From contig NC_087062.1 in assembly GCF_963678635.1 (NCBI RefSeq), positions 100,117,209 to 100,177,208 on the forward strand: a DNA stretch of 60,000 bases. Direction: 5' to 3'. The notes beneath the pieces were generated by a model that was not told where the DNA came from, made no database searches, and saw only the letters and a program-made list of their open reading frames with translations. Shown piece after piece: positions 20,860 through 34,200 of this stretch. How positions within the stretch are numbered: the stretch's first letter is position 1; every line of letters begins with the position of its first letter. The position numbers were made by a program, and so were the translations under genes. The DNA comes from Symsagittifera roscoffensis. Taxonomy: Eukaryota > Xenacoelomorpha > Acoela > Convolutidae.

Positions 20860-23300
20860 CAAAAAGACTGACCTGATACGAGACTACGAGTCTATCTTAA
20901 ACTTACGTAAAGCTGCAGTTTTGTTCTGTTGGCTCTTTAAATAAAAAAGTTCTTCGAGAGTTGTTTCATCATTAATAGTGCCGAGTACACGGGCAGCATT
21001 CGCAACCTGCATTGCGAGGAAGAATTTCTACATAAGAAAAATTACCTGTATTGGGTTCCTCGACACACGTGCACTTGTTTTTATAAAATTTGTTCAGAAA
21101 AAACTGTGTTAGGGCCGGCGGTACCTTGAACTTCAAAAGCTCTTGATTGAAAAATAAATCCATCACTAATTAAAATTCTCTATTTTTTAAGCTTTTGGTA
21201 TTCTACCTCGGCCGCGGCCGTTCCGGGGTTACAAACCGAGCCTGCGCTTATTCTATAGGGGCTAACGAGTCAACTACCGTTACATCCCACAGGAGCTGCC
21301 TACCAACAGCCCATGGGACGAGCTTCAAACTGTCTTATCGCTTCTGAGCTGTCCTGTGGAGGTGTAGTGGCTCTAAAATAGAAGCAATGTGAATGGAGGC
21401 GAGACTTTGCTTTAAAAGGGCAATCAATTTGGAATGCTAACAGAAGCTCCCTTCACTTTTGAGACAAGATAGGTCATGCCATCCATCTTCGGTAAGAAGT
21501 TTTTCCGCAAACGCATCTATGTTTTCACAAATTTTCGAACCTAGGCGGAGTCCCATTGCAATTCTAAGCTGCTGATTCGACAATTTCAATCTTAGATTTT
21601 TACACGGTATGACATTCAACCATTGCGATCCGAAAACACACTGGTTAGCATTGAATCTTTTGACTTCAGTAGGTTCTAGTTTCGAAAACGTTTGAGAAAA
21701 TTTTTCTTCAAAAATGAGCTCCGTCCAATTTTGTTTTAGATTTTGTTTTCCTGACTTCACTTTTATCTGAATCCAACTAAAATTCTTATGCATCGTTATT
21801 CCCGCCCTAAATCATAAATCCTACCTGCCGCTCCAAACCAAAAATCTCACTTAAGGTAGCTTTCGCTCCTACTGCTGAGGCTAAAAAGCGGGTAAAATAA
21901 GTAGGCTAAAAAGCGGGTATAGTTAGTAGTCGAGTGAAGATAGACCCATGCCACCTTTGGCCGCCTGAAGAACTGCTTGCAAAATTCGTTATCATTCTTT
22001 TTTACCCTTGTTTTCTTGCAAAATTTTTTTTTTCTTTAAAATCGATTGTTTTTTTTGCAAGAAATCAATTTGCAAAAAACAAGGACTTGTAAGCAAGAAA
22101 TTCAGGTTTTTGGACGTGCTCTGAAAATTTATATAAATTTGAAACCATAATCTGCTTCCATTCTATCAAAAATCTCGAAAATCTTTTCCAGCTGAGATAT
22201 TTTTTCTTTTAGCAGTTTGCCTATAGGGGAGCCCAAAATTACAATTCAGCCTTGGACTTGTTTTTTTTGGAGGACATATTTTTTGAAATTGACATAGAGT
22301 TGTTTATTTTTTCTGCACTCATATGGTCTATCCTAGAAAACATATGTCAAATTTTTCGATGATAAGGCTTAACCTATAGACCTTTTCTGATTTCAGGTCT
22401 CGGAGCACTATCTTGTAGTCGTCGACTATATTTCCATCATCTAAAAACTGAACAACTATTCTGGTTTTAAATTTTATTGGAAGCGTCTGTATTGTTTCAG
22501 CACAAAGCGGTAGAGCATCGGGATGACTTTGTTGTGTTCCGTCCTCCGACATAATGATGGCAGTTCCGTAAAAAAGATAACTTGGTTTACTGTAGGCGCA
22601 AGGAGTATATAGTATATTTGTACAACCCCGGACGGACCGAAAAAACGTGATTCAGCATAGTTACTCATTAGGCGAATTAAATGCATTACTAAAATCAAAT
22701 TTAGGAAAAACTGAGCACTTCGGGTTGTCATCGCGCTCTATCAATTTTCAAAAAGAGTGTGCAGCAGTTTCAGCTCCTCTTTCAGTACCATATCCTACTT
22801 AAAACTCCCAAAAAAAAACTTTGTCGCTCAGCGAGAGCCTTGCTTCCTGCGCATTTGGACGCGATGCGTCTGAGCGTGTTGTCGATGGTAATTGGTCACA
22901 AACCTCCTTCTATTTTTACGAGAACGATAAGTTTTGCTCCAAAAAATAAAAATCCTAGCTGTTCGGGTACTTTACCTTCACCTTTACCTTCAATTTAACT
23001 TCATTTTACTCTAACACAAAAATTTGCGAGTAAGGCAAGCGAAATGTGATGCGCCAGCAAAAAAAAAACTGACAATCGTGGAAGAACTTTTTGATCTGGA
23101 TTCACAATTTCAACAATTCGAGAAGAAGAAAAAATTTTAAAAAGTGAGTTTGAACATCTGGGGTTATTTGGGACTATGTTCGTCGTCGGGTTTTAAAATT
23201 GATTAAATTGATATAAAACAATTTACAGATGTAAAAGCATCATTATAAGACCAATAAGTAGTTCTCAAGAAAAAGTAAAATCTTTCCACTATTCAAGTTT
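20860..23300 (-). pseudogene. LINE ORF2 relic, unit 1 (RT and C-terminal domain)
   Basis: Reading down the - strand through several frames: an upstream RT stretch (GYGTERGAET), motif A (KFDFSNAFNS, about 22700), a motif B region (FYGTAIIMSEDGTQQ, about 22530-22580), motif C (FLDDGNIVDDYK, about 22425-22460), then a post-RT domain (GSQWLNVIPCKNL, GLRLGSKICEN, about 21540-21640), a DVTVVDSLAP block (about 21255-21285) and the tail FNQELLKFKVPP, then LGTINDKTTLEELFYL (about 20940-20985). This order is that of non-LTR retrotransposon ORF2 proteins. Stops and frameshifts are many, so the copy is inactive. The clade cannot be set by eye. Confidence 0.75.
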
Positions 23301-23497
23301 GAGCATTATCACGTAAGAGTTTCGTAAATTATATTTTTTCTTAAATTTCGAAGGGACTAAAATCAAAGGGGTAGCTCCCTACTCCTGAACTCGAGAGCAA
23401 TCACCTGCACAGAAATATCACCTGCACATTGAGAGCTATCATCTCACAGAATAAACCGGAGATGAAACTGACACAAAAAAACTGACCTGATACGAGA

Positions 23498-25392
23498 CTA
23501 CGAGTCTATCTTAAACTTACGTAAAGCTGCAGTTTTGTTCCGTTGGCTCTTTAAATAAAAAAGTTCTTCGAGAGTAGTTTTGTCATTAATAGTGCCAAGT
23601 ACACGGGCAGCATTCGCAACCTGCATTGCGAGGAAGAATTTCTGCATAAGAAAAATTACCTGTATTTGGTTCCTCGACACACGTGCACAAGTTCTTATAA
23701 AACTTGTTCAGAAAAAACTGTGTTAGGGCCGGCGGTACCTTGAACTTCAAAAGCTCTTGATTGAAAAATATATCCATCATTAATTAAAACTCTCTATTTA
23801 TTAAGCTTTTGGTATTCTACCTCGGCCGCGGCCGTTCCGGGGTTACAAACCGAGCCTGCGCTTATTCTATAGGGGCTAACGAGTCAACTACCGTTACATC
23901 CCACAGGAGCTGCCTACCAACAGCCCATGGGACGAGCTTCAAACTGTCTTATTGCTTCTGAGCTGTCCTGTGGAGGTGTAGTGGCTCTAAAACAGAAGGA
24001 TTGTGAGTGGAGGCGAGACTTTGCTTTATAAGGGCAATCAATTTGGAATGCTAACAGAAGCTCCCTTCACTTTTGAGACAAGATAGGTCATACCATCCAT
24101 CTTCGGTAAAAACTTTTTCCGCAAACGCACCTATGTTTTCACAAATTTTCGAACCTAGGCGGAGTCCCATTGCAATTCTAAGCTGCTAATTCGACAATTT
24201 CAATCTTAAATTTTTACACGGTATGACATTCAACCATTGCGATCCGAAAAAACCCTGGTTAGCATTGAATCTTTTTACTTCAGTAGGTTCTAGTTTCGAA
24301 AACGTTTGAGAAATTCTTCATCAAAAATGGGCTCCGTCCAATTTTTTTAGATTTTGTTTTCCTGACTTCACTTTTTTCTGAATCCAACTAAAATTCTTAT
24401 GCATCATTATTCCCGCCATAAATCATGAATCCTACCTGCCGCTCCAAACCAAAAATCTCACTTAAGGTAGTTTTCGCTCCTACTGCTGAGGCTAAAAAGC
24501 GGGTAAAATTAGTAGGCTAAAAAGCGGGTATAGTTAGTAGGCGAGAGGAAGATAGACCCATGCCACCTTTGGCCGCCTGAAGAACTGCTTGCAAAAGTTG
24601 GTTATCATTCTTTTTTACCTTTGTTTTCTTAAAAATCGATTGTTTTTCTTGCAAGAAATCAATTTGCAAAAAACAAGGACTTGTACGCAAGAAATTCAGG
24701 TGTTTTTCGACGTGCTCAAAAAATTTATATGAATTTGAAACCATAATCTGCTTCCATCCTATCAAAAATCTCGAAAATCTTTTCCAGCTGAGATATTTTT
24801 TCTTTTAGCAGTTTGCCTATAGGGGAGCCCAAAATTACAATTCAGCCTTGGACTTGTTTTTTTTGGAGGACATATTTTTTGAAATTGACATAGAGTTGTT
24901 TTTTTTCTGCACTCATATGGTCTATCCTAGAAAACATATGTCACATTTTTCGGTGTTAAGGCTTAACCTATAGACCTTTTCTGATTTCAGGTCTCGGAGC
25001 ACTATCTTGTAGTCGTCGACTATTTTGCATCATCTAAAAATTGAACATTTATTTTGGTTTTAAATTTTATTGGTAGCGTCTGTATTGTTTCAGCACAAAG
25101 CGGTAGAGCATCGGGATTACTTTGTTGTGTTCCGTCCTCCGACATAATGATGGCAGTTCCGTAAAAAAGATAACTCGGTTTACTGTAGGCGCAAGGAGTA
25201 TATAGTATATTTGTACAACCCCGGGCGGACCGAAAAAACTTGATTTAGCATAGTTTTTCATTGGGCGAATTAAATGCATAACTAAAATCAAATTTAGGAA
25301 AAACTGAGCACTTCGGGTTGTCATCGCGCTCTATCAATTTTCAAAAAGAGTGTGCAGCAGTTTCAGCTCCTCTTTCAGTACCAAATCCTACT
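23498..25392 (-). pseudogene. LINE ORF2 relic, unit 2
   Basis: Same order of blocks as unit 1, from about the motif A region (25300) through FLDDGN-like sequence and the post-RT domain to the LGTINDKTTLEELFYL tail near 23530-23580. The RT-proximal 5' segment seen in units 1 and 3 is absent; unit 3's 3' end follows directly. Confidence 0.7.
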
Positions 25393-25751
25393 TAAACACT
25401 CAGCAACGGACGCTGATTATGCACCAAAAACAAGTCACAAGTAAAGCAGGGAACAGATGTTATGCAATTTCCAATGCTACGCTGAAATTTCCAATTAGGT
25501 GAACATTATTAATGAAGGGGTAATCAGAAAATCGAAAGTATCAATGTAACCGAGGTTACAGTCAGAAGTCTCTTCATCACATTATTCAGTCAAAATCCTC
25601 GAAATTGCTAGATATGGAAGAAAAAAGTATAATGTCAATGAAGTAAAGAGGTTCAGATGGCTGGGAATTAAGCCAACCAGATTGAGAGCTATCACCTGCA
25701 CAGAATAAACCGGAAATGAAACTGGCTCAAAAAGACTGACCTGATACGAGA

Positions 25752-28228
25752 CTACGAGTCTATCTTAAACTTACGTAAAGCTGCAGTTTTGTTCCGTTGG
25801 CTCTTTAAATAAAAAAGTTCTTCGAGAGTAGTTTTATCATTAATAGTGCCGAGTGCACGGGCAGCATTCGCAACCTGCATTGCGAGGAAGAATTTCTGCA
25901 AAGAAAAATTACCTGTATTGGGTTCCTCGACACACGTGCACAAGTTCTTATAAAACTTGTTCAGAAAAAACTGTGTTAGGGCCGGCGGTACCTTGAACTT
26001 CAAAAGCTCTTGATTGAAAAATATATCCATCATTAATTAAAACTCTCTATTTATTAAGCTTTTGGTATTCTACCTCGGCCGCGGCCGTTCCGGGGTTACA
26101 AACCGAGCCTGCGCTTATTCTATAGGGGCTAACGAGTCAACTACCGTTACATCCCACAGGAGCTGCCTACCAACAGCCCATGGGACGAGCTTCAAACTGT
26201 CTTATCGATTCTGAGCTGTCCTGTGGAGGTGTAGTGGCTCTAAAACAGAAGGAATGTGAGTGGAGGCGAGACTTTGCTTTATAAGGGCAATCAATTTGGA
26301 ATGCTAACAGAAGCTCCCTTCACTTTTGAGACAAGTTAGGTCATGCCATCCATCTTCGGTAAAAACCTTTTCCGCAAACGCATCTATGTTTTCACAAATT
26401 TTCGAACCTAGGCGGAGTCCCGTTGCAATTCTAAGCTGCTGATTCGACGATTTTAATCTTAGATTTTTACACGGTATGAAATTCAACCATTGCGATCCGA
26501 AAACACACTGGTTAGCATTGAATCCTTTTACTTCAGTAGGTTCTAGTTTCGAAAACGTTTGAGAAAATTCTTCATCTGAAATGGGCTCCGTCCAATTTTT
26601 TTAAATTTTGTTTTCCTGACTTCACTTTTATCTGAATCCAACTAAAATTCTTATGCATCATTATTCCCGCCATAAATCATAAATCCAACCTACCGCTCCA
26701 AACCAAAAATCTCACTTAAGGTAGCTTTCGCTCCTACTGCTGAGGCTAAAAAGCGGGTAAATTTAGTAGGCTAAAAAGCGGGTATAGTTAGTAGGCGAGA
26801 GGAAGATAGACCCATGCCACCTTTGGCCACCTGAAGAACTGCTTGCAAAAGTTGGTTATCATTCTTGTTTACCCTTGTTTTCTTACAAAAAAAATTTTCT
26901 TTAAAAATCGATTGTTTTTTTTTGCAAGAAATCAATTTGCAAAAAACAAGGACTTGTACGCAAGAAATTCAGGTGTTTTTCGACGTGCTCAAAAAATTTA
27001 TATGAATTTGAAACCATAATCTGCTTCCATCCTATCAAAAATCTCGAAAATCTTTTCCAGCTGAGATATTTTTTCTTTTAGCAGTTTGCCTATAGGGGAG
27101 CTCAAAATTACAATTCAGCCTTGGACTTGTTTTTTTGGAGGACATATTTTTTGAAATTGACATAAATTTGTTTTTTTTTTCTGCACTCATATGGTCTATC
27201 CTAGAAAACAAATGTCATCTTTTTCGGTGTTGAGGCTTAACCTATAGACTTTTTCTGATTTCAGGTCTCGGAGCACTATCTAGTAGTCGTCGACTATTTT
27301 TCCATCATCTAAAAACTGAACATTTATTTTGGTTTTAAATTTTATTGGTAGCGTCTGTATTGTTTCAGCACAAAGCAATAGAGCATCGGGATGATTTTGT
27401 TGTGTTCCGTCCTCCGACATAATGATGGCAGTTCCGTAAAAAAGATAACTCGGTTTACTGTAGGCGCAAGGAGTATATAGTATATTTGTACAACCCCGGA
27501 CGGACCGAAAAAACGCGATTCAGCATAGTTCCTCATTAGGCGAATTAAATGCATTACTAAAATCAAATTTAGGAAAAACTGAGCACTTCGGGTTGTCATC
27601 GCGCTCTATCAATTTTCAAAAAGAGTGTGCAGCAGTTTCAGCTCCTCTTTCAGTACCATATCCTACTTGAAAACTCCCAAAAAAACTTTGTCGCTCTGCG
27701 AGAGCCTTGCTTCCTGCGCATTTTGAAGCGATGCGTCTGAGCGTGTTGTCGATGGCAATTGGTCACAAACATCCTTCTATTTTTACGAGGTCGATAAGTT
27801 TTGCTCCAAACAATAAAAGTCCTAGCTGTTCGGGTACTTTACTTTCACCTTTACCTTCACTTTAACTTCATTTTACTCTAACACAATAATTTGCGAGTAA
27901 GGCAAGCGAAATGTGATGCGCCAGCAAAAAAATAAAAACTGACAGTCGTGGAAGAGCTTTTTGATCTGGATTTACAATTTCAACAATTCGACAAGAAGAA
28001 AAAGTTCTAAAATGTGAGTTTGAACATCTGGGGTTATTTGGGACTTTATTTGGGACGTCGGGTTTTAAAATTGATTAAATTGATATAAAACGATTTAGAG
28101 ATGTAAAAGCATCATTATAAGACCAATAAGTAGTTCTCAAGAGAAAATAAAATCTTTCCACTAATCAAGTTTGAGCATTATCACGTAAGAGTTTCGTAAA
28201 TTATATTTTTTCTTAAGTTTCGAAGAGA
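25752..28228 (-). pseudogene. LINE ORF2 relic, unit 3
   Basis: Same blocks as unit 1. In this copy the two C-terminal pieces are read in one frame (25752-26033, FNQELLKFKVPP through LGTINDKTTLEELFYL), so it is the least broken there. The RT part lies at about 27300-27700. It joins the Penelope-like 3' end at 28228. Confidence 0.75.
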
Positions 28229-28520
28229 CTAAAATCGAAGGGTTAGCTCCCTACTCCTGAACTCATCCCGCGTGTTGATCCTTGGCCTCGAATTCCTAGT
28301 TTGCAGCGCTTCTAATGTTAGGAAATTCATTGCGTTGTTTGAATGATCTAGTATCTCACAACTCAACTGTGCTGCGGTTGCTCCCCCCCCCCCCCTCCCA
28401 CACTGACATATGTGAATGCCTTCAGGTGAGTCCTCTTTTTTGTGTTCCTCAATGCTTTGGGACAATTGTTAAACAGTTTGTCCAAGCGTAAAGAGGCCTG
28501 ACATTGTGCCAGCGGTTACA
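28229..28520 (-). pseudogene. Penelope-like element C-terminal fragment (GIY-YIG tail)
   Basis: On the - strand: a GIY-YIG end-like stretch (GQTV, stop, QLSQSIEEHKKEDSP), a G-rich interruption matching the C-run at about 28382-28395, then LTLEALQTRNSRPRINTRDEF and the stop at 28229. It aligns with the C-terminus of the Penelope-like copy at 17246-18640. This is the source of the Penelope-derived edge of the LINE units. Confidence 0.75.
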
Positions 28521-29280
28521 AGGTACATTTTCCTTTAATTTTCATTTTCCGAAAAATTCGAATCGATATAGCATGCCTGATTTTCTCGCGACGACTGATA
28601 ACCAGAAGTCAAAAACAGGACAGCTGAATTGACGATCGCGTGAAAGGTGTGCTAAAATTCATTCCTGACCAATTGCTGATCGCAATTGGCGTATTCAGAT
28701 GTTTTTGAGATAGCGTTGTCTGCTTATTGGTAGAGAACATCGAGAGTGACTGCGACATGCGATCGCAAAGCGTAAAGAGTTTATCTAGCAGCAGAGTACA
28801 ACTTTATCAAGGAACCTTCCCAGTGAACTGACCTAATTGTCCATACATTAGAAAAATTCTTGCATTAACTAGTTATCTTGATCTTGGTTGAATTACATAC
28901 TGAAGTTAATTCTAGAGCTTGCTTATCATGTCTTGAGTTACTAAAAATAATAACAAGATATGTTTTATGTGATCATTGTGATATAATATGAATTGATCCA
29001 TCTGGAATGGTTTCAGCACACACTGTCCCATTAAATTTAAAAATACGAGTTCCAGGCCCTGTTTTAACGGCCTCTTCATGTTGTAGGTATTTAGTTCTGT
29101 TCAGTTTCTAGAGTGGGAGGTTAATTTGATAGTGCTTTATATTCATCAGCACTAGCTTGAGTTCCGTGCCCAGTTGAGTTTTTAATTGGCTCTGACCGAT
29201 TGATGTGCCAGACTGCCAAAGAATTTTTTTCAGAACAAAAGATTGCTCGATACGCACGATACGTTTAAAATTAAAATAAG
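28521..29280. other. Unassigned AT-rich stretch
   Basis: No ORF with homology and no obvious repeat structure by eye. Confidence 0.4.
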
Positions 29281-30395
29281 TAATGTTATCTGCAACAAGA
29301 ACGAAAAAAGAAGCTTTTTTGGAGGTGAAGATTTTGTTTTTAAATTTTCATTTTGTTCGTGCATGGCCCGTGTCCTTTTGGATTTTCGATTGAAACTGAA
29401 AAAGCGCGAAAAACAGAACGACAACAGAACGAGTAGTCTATCCTTCTTTAATTGAATTGATACAAAAATGAACGAATGTATCATATTCTCATATTCTTCT
29501 CATTAAGTGTTCAAAACAGAGCTACGAGTTTGCACCCAGGTTTCATCGCATTTTCTGAAGTAACAGAAAGGTGGTTCACAATACACATAGACAAAGTTAT
29601 TTCACTATAAAACGTTTTTTTTAGATCACAACAGTCGCCAAGATTTCATACAATCGTATGCCTGAATACAATCGTTCTGCTCTCGCAGCCGTGCAACAAG
29701 GTTTGTTGTTTTTGCCTTTCAATTTCTGCAGATATGGAGAATCAAGCCTAGAGCATCTTTGTGTTATCTTTAGACAGTTCACTTTTTTCACCCGCTCCCT
29801 TCTTGGGAGAAAAATTTGCTTGAAAACATCCGTTCAGTAATGTTATCTGCAATAAGAACGAAAAAAGAAGCTTTTTTGGAGGTGAAGATTTTGTTTTTAA
29901 AATTTCATTTTGTTCGTGCATGGCTCGTGTCCTTTTGGATTTTCGATTGAAACTGAAAAAGCGCGAAAAACAGAACGACAACAGAACGAGTAGTCTATCC
30001 TTCTTTAATTGAAATGAGACAAAAATGAACGAATGTATCAAATTCTCATATTCTTCTCATTAAGTGTTCAAAACAGAGCTACGAGTTTGCACCTAGGTTT
30101 CATTGCATTTTCTGAAGTAACAGAAAGGTGGTTCAAAATACACATGGACAAGGTTATTTCACTATCAAACGTTTTTTTTTTAGATCACAACAGTCGCCAA
30201 GATTTCATTCAATCGTATGCCTGAATACAATCGTTCTGCTCTCGCAGCCGTGCAACAAGGTTTGTTGTTTTTGCCTTTCAATTTCTGCAGATATGGAGAA
30301 TCAAGCCTAGATCGCATTCGTGTTATCTCTAGACAGTTTACTTTTTTCTCTCACTCCCTTCTTGGGAGAAAAATTAGCTTGAAAACATCCGTTCA
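29281..30395. repeat. Tandem duplication, two copies of about 557 bp
   Basis: 29281-29837 and 29838-30395 match almost along the whole length. Both start TAATGTTATCTGC and end GAAAACATCCGTTCA. Differences are scattered substitutions and 1-bp indels. I see no coding content. Confidence 0.9.
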
Positions 30396-31255
30396 ATCGC
30401 CAAGGTTGAGATTACTACAAATAAGTTTTTTTTTCATTCATGGCAAGGCAATCCAATCACTTTGATTTTTTGACATGCCAGATTAAGCACAGATTATTTT
30501 TCTGTAGATAGCAAAATGTCTGCTTGATGCAGTGGCCAGCATAATACTCACATGTCGATGTCAAGTTAATCCTCAGCACAATTATTTCGAGATACCTCAA
30601 GCAAAAGATCAAACTTCTTCAGTTGTGCTTGATACAACTCTGTTTCATGCACTACTGCGGCTTCTTATGGAAACTCGGCGTTGGTTTGTCTTTCGAAGCC
30701 ACTAGGAGTGAATTTTTTTAAATCAAGGATTCTTTTTCTCAAATTTCAATCTAATCTAGTTTTGAAGGCGATGTGAATGACAAAACAATCGAGCTAAACA
30801 CACAAAATTCTGAATATAAATCGCTCTATCAGTCAATACTCTCTCACTAGACACTTTGCTAAGCTCAGTATACTCATTGAAGCGAAAAGTAAGGAGTTTT
30901 CAATGCTTTTTGCTCCATATTTGAATGCCCAGGCCGGCGTATCACAAGGCCTTGCAGTTTCCTTTGATTAGTTTTCGTATTTTGTTTTGCATTCTAATTT
31001 TGTAATACATGTAAAATTAGAAAAATTATGTTCGGGTATTTATTTTCAGAGTAAATAGTAAGTGCTCAAGAAACTTTGCTTTAAGTACTTTTGTGAAATA
31101 GTTTCCTATGATTGAAAATTAGTTTAAAAGGTTAGCCATTTTATAGTAAAAATAATTTCGGAGCATTGATACTTTATTGGAAATTTTCGTCGAATCTTTT
31201 GCATGATAAGTTTACAGTGCTGCTGATCATTTTTCAGGATATCGAATAATTTTTC
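30396..31255. other. Unassigned AT-rich stretch
   Basis: No supported gene or repeat. Confidence 0.4.
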
Positions 31256-34200
31256 GATGAACAAATAATGATTAAGTCGTGTTTTAGGTTCATAATTTGT
31301 AATGAATACCAACTTTGGTGGTGCACAAGCTTCAAAACATTGCATTTATTTTTTATTAGAGTTTTGCAACATTTTTTGGGGTTTAGTTTTTTATCATTTG
31401 TTATATCATAGATTGTTCAATTGAATGATTGAATTCATTTTTTGACTACTATATCAGTGACAAAGCAACGGCAAATTGATCAGTTTTAATAGAGGTTTTG
31501 AATACAAAGGCCTTGTTTAATGTATCTAACTCGGAGCTATCACTAAATACGTCGTCACTTAGTCTCATTTGAAAGATTTGGAAAAATTTTGCTATCAATT
31601 TCAAGAAACTATGACAATGAAATTGTTTCTAGTGACTCTTTTTCATCTTTAGTTAAAAAATTCAAATATTAACCACCTAAGAGATTCGTTATTTTTTTTC
31701 AAGGTTTGAACGTAATCAATTGCAATTTATTGGACTTGTACTGATCATAAGCCAAAGTGACAAGAATAGTGTCGTGGTTGTTCATTTTGTTAGAAGGATA
31801 TTTGTTCAATATGGAATTGCCTTAATAATCAGCCAATAGGGCGGTTGCTGCCTTCTTTCAAAATTTCAAAAATCCGAATTGAAGGAATGTTTTTCAAAAA
31901 AAATATTTTTTTCTATAACTTGATCAGTAAACGTAAGCTTTGAGCACCTACAAACTTTGCATCACGGCTTTTTCTTTTTTCTTCAGCTGAAAATGGTTGA
32001 AAACAGACCCTTTGAAATTAGAACTAACAGCGTTTTTTCCAATATTTTGTCAACTGAAAGTTTTGCTTGTTTTTGTTTCATTTAGTTTGCCACTAGGTTA
32101 TTTTGAAACAATTCGCTATCATATATATATAAATCAGGCCAGTTTCAAACTTTAACAGAACCGGCAATCAGGGTCGAAGCAGCGAGGTTTCGGAGGCGCA
32201 AAACTTATTTTTTGTCAGTGTTGAATTGGAAAAAGTATAATGCATTTAATTTACGCGTCACATTACATGGCAAAAGTTTTTATTATTACAAAATGAACGA
32301 ATTAATCAAAGACAGTTAATGCCAACTTGACAGCAATAATTTTTTTGATCAACAAATCTGAAGAATTTGAATAACAAAATTTTTCATTTTGATATAGGAA
32401 GTCAATTTTTTACACATTTTTGCAGCTTAAAATCAAATCAACAAGTCGAAATAACCTAAAAAGTACCACTTTTTGACCAATTATGTTGCTGATGTTGACG
32501 AAAAACGTGGCATTAACTATACATTCAGCCCACGAACTTCAGCAGATGGAAGTTTTCGGCTTTGTCTGTAAGCCTCTAAAGAAATTGCCTCTGAGAGCCA
32601 TTTCACAGTAGCAAACAGATATATCAATGGTGAGAGATCACAAACTCAATCTGTTTATCAAATTTCAAATCAGCAATCGCTTTCAGTGGTTAGTAGTCTG
32701 TATTTTTCAGTTATATTTTTTTAAAGTCTTTTTCTTCTGCAGAATCGATTCGATCATCTTCATTCGCAGAAGTAACATCTTCAATCAATCAAAGTGTCGT
32801 CGTTGATTGCTTGATGGATCATTTCTGTTTGCTTCTCCGAAGATAATTGAATTCACTTTCAATCGCCTTGACTGCTTCATCATTCTTTTCTATCTATTCT
32901 CGTTTCGTATCAATTACTTTTGCACCTTGATTTTTTCTTTTTGTTGGTTATTAAACACCTGGTTCTTTTCTAATCCCCCTGTTTTTTATTATCAAACTTT
33001 AAAAGTGAGTTCAAAACAAGTAAAGAAATAACAATGATGTAACCAATGATGATAATGTGAACAGAAAAAAATGAAGCTTTTTGCTTCATCAACAAGCAAA
33101 AATACCTATATTTTACGGTGATTTCATATTCTTTGCTATAAGGACTGGAAAAGAGTCTCGTGATTTATCACTTTGTGTGTTATATAAATAGCCTGTCTGC
33201 TGTTCACTTGGATGAACAAATAATAATTAAGTCGTGTTTTGGGTCCACAATTTGTAATGAAAACCAATTTTGTTGGTGCACAAGCTTCAAAACATTGCAA
33301 TTATTTTTTACCAGAGTTTTGCAACTTTTTTTGGGGTCTAGTTTTTTATCATTTTTTTCATCATAGATTGTTCAATTAAATGATTGAATTCATTTTTTGA
33401 CTACTATATCAGTGACAAAGCAACGGCAAATTGATCAGTTTTAATAGAGGTTTTGAATACAAAGGCCTTGTTTAATGTATCTAACTCGGAGCTATCACTA
33501 AATACGTCGTCACTTAGTCTCATTTGAAAGATTGTGAAAAATTTTGCTGTCAATTTCAAGAAAATATGACATTGAAATTGTTTCTAATGACTTTTTTTCA
33601 TCTTTAGTTAAAAATTCAAATATTAGCCACCTAAGAGATTCGTTATTTTTTTCAAGGTTTGAACGTAATCAATTGCAATTTATTGGACTTGTACTGGTCA
33701 TAAGCCAAAGTGACAAGAATAGTGTCTTGGTTGTTCATTTTGTTAGAAGGATATTTGTTCAATATGAAATTGCCTTAATAATCAACCAATAGGGCGGTTG
33801 CTGTCTTCTTTCAAAATTTCAAAAATCAGAATTGAAGGGATGTTTTTCACAAAAATGTCTTTTTTTTCCTGTAACTCGATCAGTAAACGTAAGCTTTGAT
33901 CAGCTACAAACTTTGCATTACGGCTTTTTTTCTTCAACTGGAAACGCTTGAAAATAGTCCCCTTGAAATTAGAACTAACAGCGTTTTTTCCAATCTTTTG
34001 TCAACTGAAAGTTTGGCTTGTTTTTGTTTCATTTAGTTTGCCACTGGTTATTTTGAAACAATTCGTTATCATATATATATATAAATCAGGCCAGTTGCAA
34101 ACTTCAACAGAGCCGGCAAAACAGGGTCGAAGCAGCGAGGTTTCGGAGGCGCAAAAGCTTTTTTGTCAGTGTTGAATTGGAAAAAGTATACTGCATTCAA

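Larger units (their letters stand above)
20523..28255 (-). repeat. Three tandem units of a decayed LINE fused to a Penelope-like 3' end
   Basis: Unit borders are about 20523-23393, 23394-25392 and 25393-28255. Anchor sequences repeat at 20871/23485/25739 and 22733/25326/27601. Units 1 and 3 are complete. Unit 2 lacks the RT-proximal and 3' parts. On the - strand each full unit begins at the same point of a Penelope-like C-terminus (EFRSREL), goes through LINE RT motifs and ends at the LINE 3' end. The copies are similar enough to align by eye, so the triplication is younger than the LINE's decay. Confidence 0.85.

Noticed and set aside
22328-22552. A host exon (FLDDGNIVDDYK) multiplied by tandem duplication
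   Set aside because: The flanking blocks show that it is motif C of a LINE RT, not a host gene.
20523-28255. CRISPR-like or satellite array
   Set aside because: The units are 2-3 kb with RT homology and only three copies.
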